Assembly: GCF_027484545.1 (NCBI RefSeq)
Contig: NZ_JAIXST010000003.1
Span: 1-35,579 of the forward strand
Direction: 5' to 3'
Source of the DNA: Runella sp.
Lineage (GTDB): Bacteria; Bacteroidota; Bacteroidia; Cytophagales; Spirosomataceae
DNA: 35,579 bases
Shown here: piece by piece, positions 34,999-35,579 of the stretch
Layout of the letters: each line of letters opens with the position of its first letter
How positions within the stretch are numbered: the stretch's first letter is position 1
Notes under the pieces: model-generated
Databases searched by the model: none
What the model was told of the DNA's origin: nothing
What the model saw: only the letters and a program-made list of their open reading frames with translations
Translations under genes and position numbers: made by a program

Positions 34999-35579
34999 TT
35001 ACCTCAATAGCCGTTCTTCTAATTCTGCTTTGTAACTGCCTGCCAGCGGAATGGTCACATTACCAACGGTCACTTGATGGCGTTCCATTTTCTGAATCGC
35101 TTTCAATGCCACTAAATACGATTTATGCACCCGCAAAAATTGAGCAGCCGGTAGTTGGGTCAACATCTCGTTAAGCGTCATTCGGGTTGTAATTTTGCGA
35201 GAACGTTCGTAGATAAACAGCAGATTGGAGTCTGACTGAATATAAAGAATTTCGTCAAGGTTGACCCGGACCCAATCATAGCCATCTTTTACAAAAATAC
35301 TTGACGGCTCGCCTGCTTTCTTGGGAAGTTGTCCCAACGCCCGATTGCAGGCTTGTAAAAAACGTCCAAATTCCACTGGTTTGAGCAGATAATCAAGTGC
35401 TTGTAACGCAAAACCTTCCACGGCGTAGTCGGGATATGCGGTCACAAAAACGATATGTGTTTGGGTAGTTTTGATTAATCGCGCAAAATCTGTTCCGAGC
35501 ATATCGGGCATTTGAACATCCAGAAATAATACATCAACCACATTCCGGCTTAGGAACGCCAAGGCTTCGGCGGTACTTA
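34999..35579 (-). CDS. LytTR-family response regulator (5' end beyond window)
   Basis: The open frame runs off the right edge, so the first part of the receiver domain is missing. What remains has the phospho-acceptor Asp in VLFLDVQMPDM, the conserved Thr and Lys positions (FVTAYPDYAVEGF, DYLLKPVEF) and a C-terminal LytTR DNA-binding domain of about 100 residues (FVKDGYDWVRVNLDEILYIQ, RMTLNEMLTQLP, FLRVHKSYLVAL). Such regulators usually work with a membrane histidine kinase of the 5TM-LytS or HisKA_7TM type, expected just outside the window. Confidence 0.9.
   Translation of the reverse strand, partial: STAEALAFLSRNVVDVLFLDVQMPDMLGTDFARLIKTTQTHIVFVTAYPDYAVEGFALQALDYLLKPVEFGRFLQACNRALGQLPKKAGEPSSIFVKDGYDWVRVNLDEILYIQSDSNLLFIYERSRKITTRMTLNEMLTQLPAAQFLRVHKSYLVALKAIQKMERHQVTVGNVTIPLAGSYKAELEERLLR

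Noticed and set aside
1-35579. tRNA, rRNA, transposase and integrase genes
   Set aside because: None was recognised by sequence motif or by protein signature anywhere in the window.

Overview
The window reads as a chromosomal segment of a Bacteroidota bacterium, most likely order Cytophagales (Runella, Emticicia or Spirosoma type). This rests on gene content, not on a marker gene: a SusC/SusD pair, FG-GAP/ASPIC lipoproteins, an ELWxxDGT-repeat protein and an M13 peptidase. Shine-Dalgarno sequences are absent, and several start sites carry the Bacteroidota promoter type (TTG, about 20 bases, TAnnTTTG). No rRNA, tRNA, CRISPR array or transposase was found.

Layout: (1) 1-2850 is an AT-rich accessory operon on the plus strand: the tail of an unknown gene, an outer-membrane-barrel-like protein whose frame is broken by one in-frame TAG, and a three-helix inner-membrane protein with a coiled coil and a C-terminal prokaryotic YEATS (pYEATS) domain. 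This is the best candidate for an undescribed system. (2) 2986-5022 encodes an M13 metallopeptidase. (3) 5090-17471, minus strand, is a nutrient-uptake locus: susC, susD and two very large paralogous FG-GAP/ASPIC lipoproteins. A VapBC-like toxin-antitoxin module with a frameshifted toxin lies between the two paralogues. The upstream paralogue carries two in-frame inserts of a GC-rich repeat (54 and 108 nt) at the same type of beta-turn. (4) 17773-23352, plus strand, holds housekeeping genes: transaldolase, FtsE, a DEAD-box RNA helicase behind a roughly 340-nt structured leader, and a YgiQ-family radical SAM protein. (5) 23410-25356 (minus) is a secreted DUF3857/transglutaminase protein; it diverges from a small helical protein and a carbohydrate-binding-like esterase. 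(6) 27108-31457 is a two-gene secreted-protein operon: an ELWxxDGT-repeat protein with a dockerin-like C-terminus and an unknown 642-residue exported protein. (7) 31475-35579 holds an unknown exported protein, a Tat-exported six-bladed propeller, a CPD photolyase and a LytTR response regulator cut by the window edge.

Most genes work at the envelope. SusC/SusD import an unidentified ligand, with the FG-GAP lipoproteins presumably acting beside them at the cell surface. The peptidase, transglutaminase-like protein, esterase and propeller are exported or periplasmic enzymes or scaffolds. Strong hairpins (5031-5084, 12771-12804, 23358-23396, 32386-32433) punctuate the transcription units.
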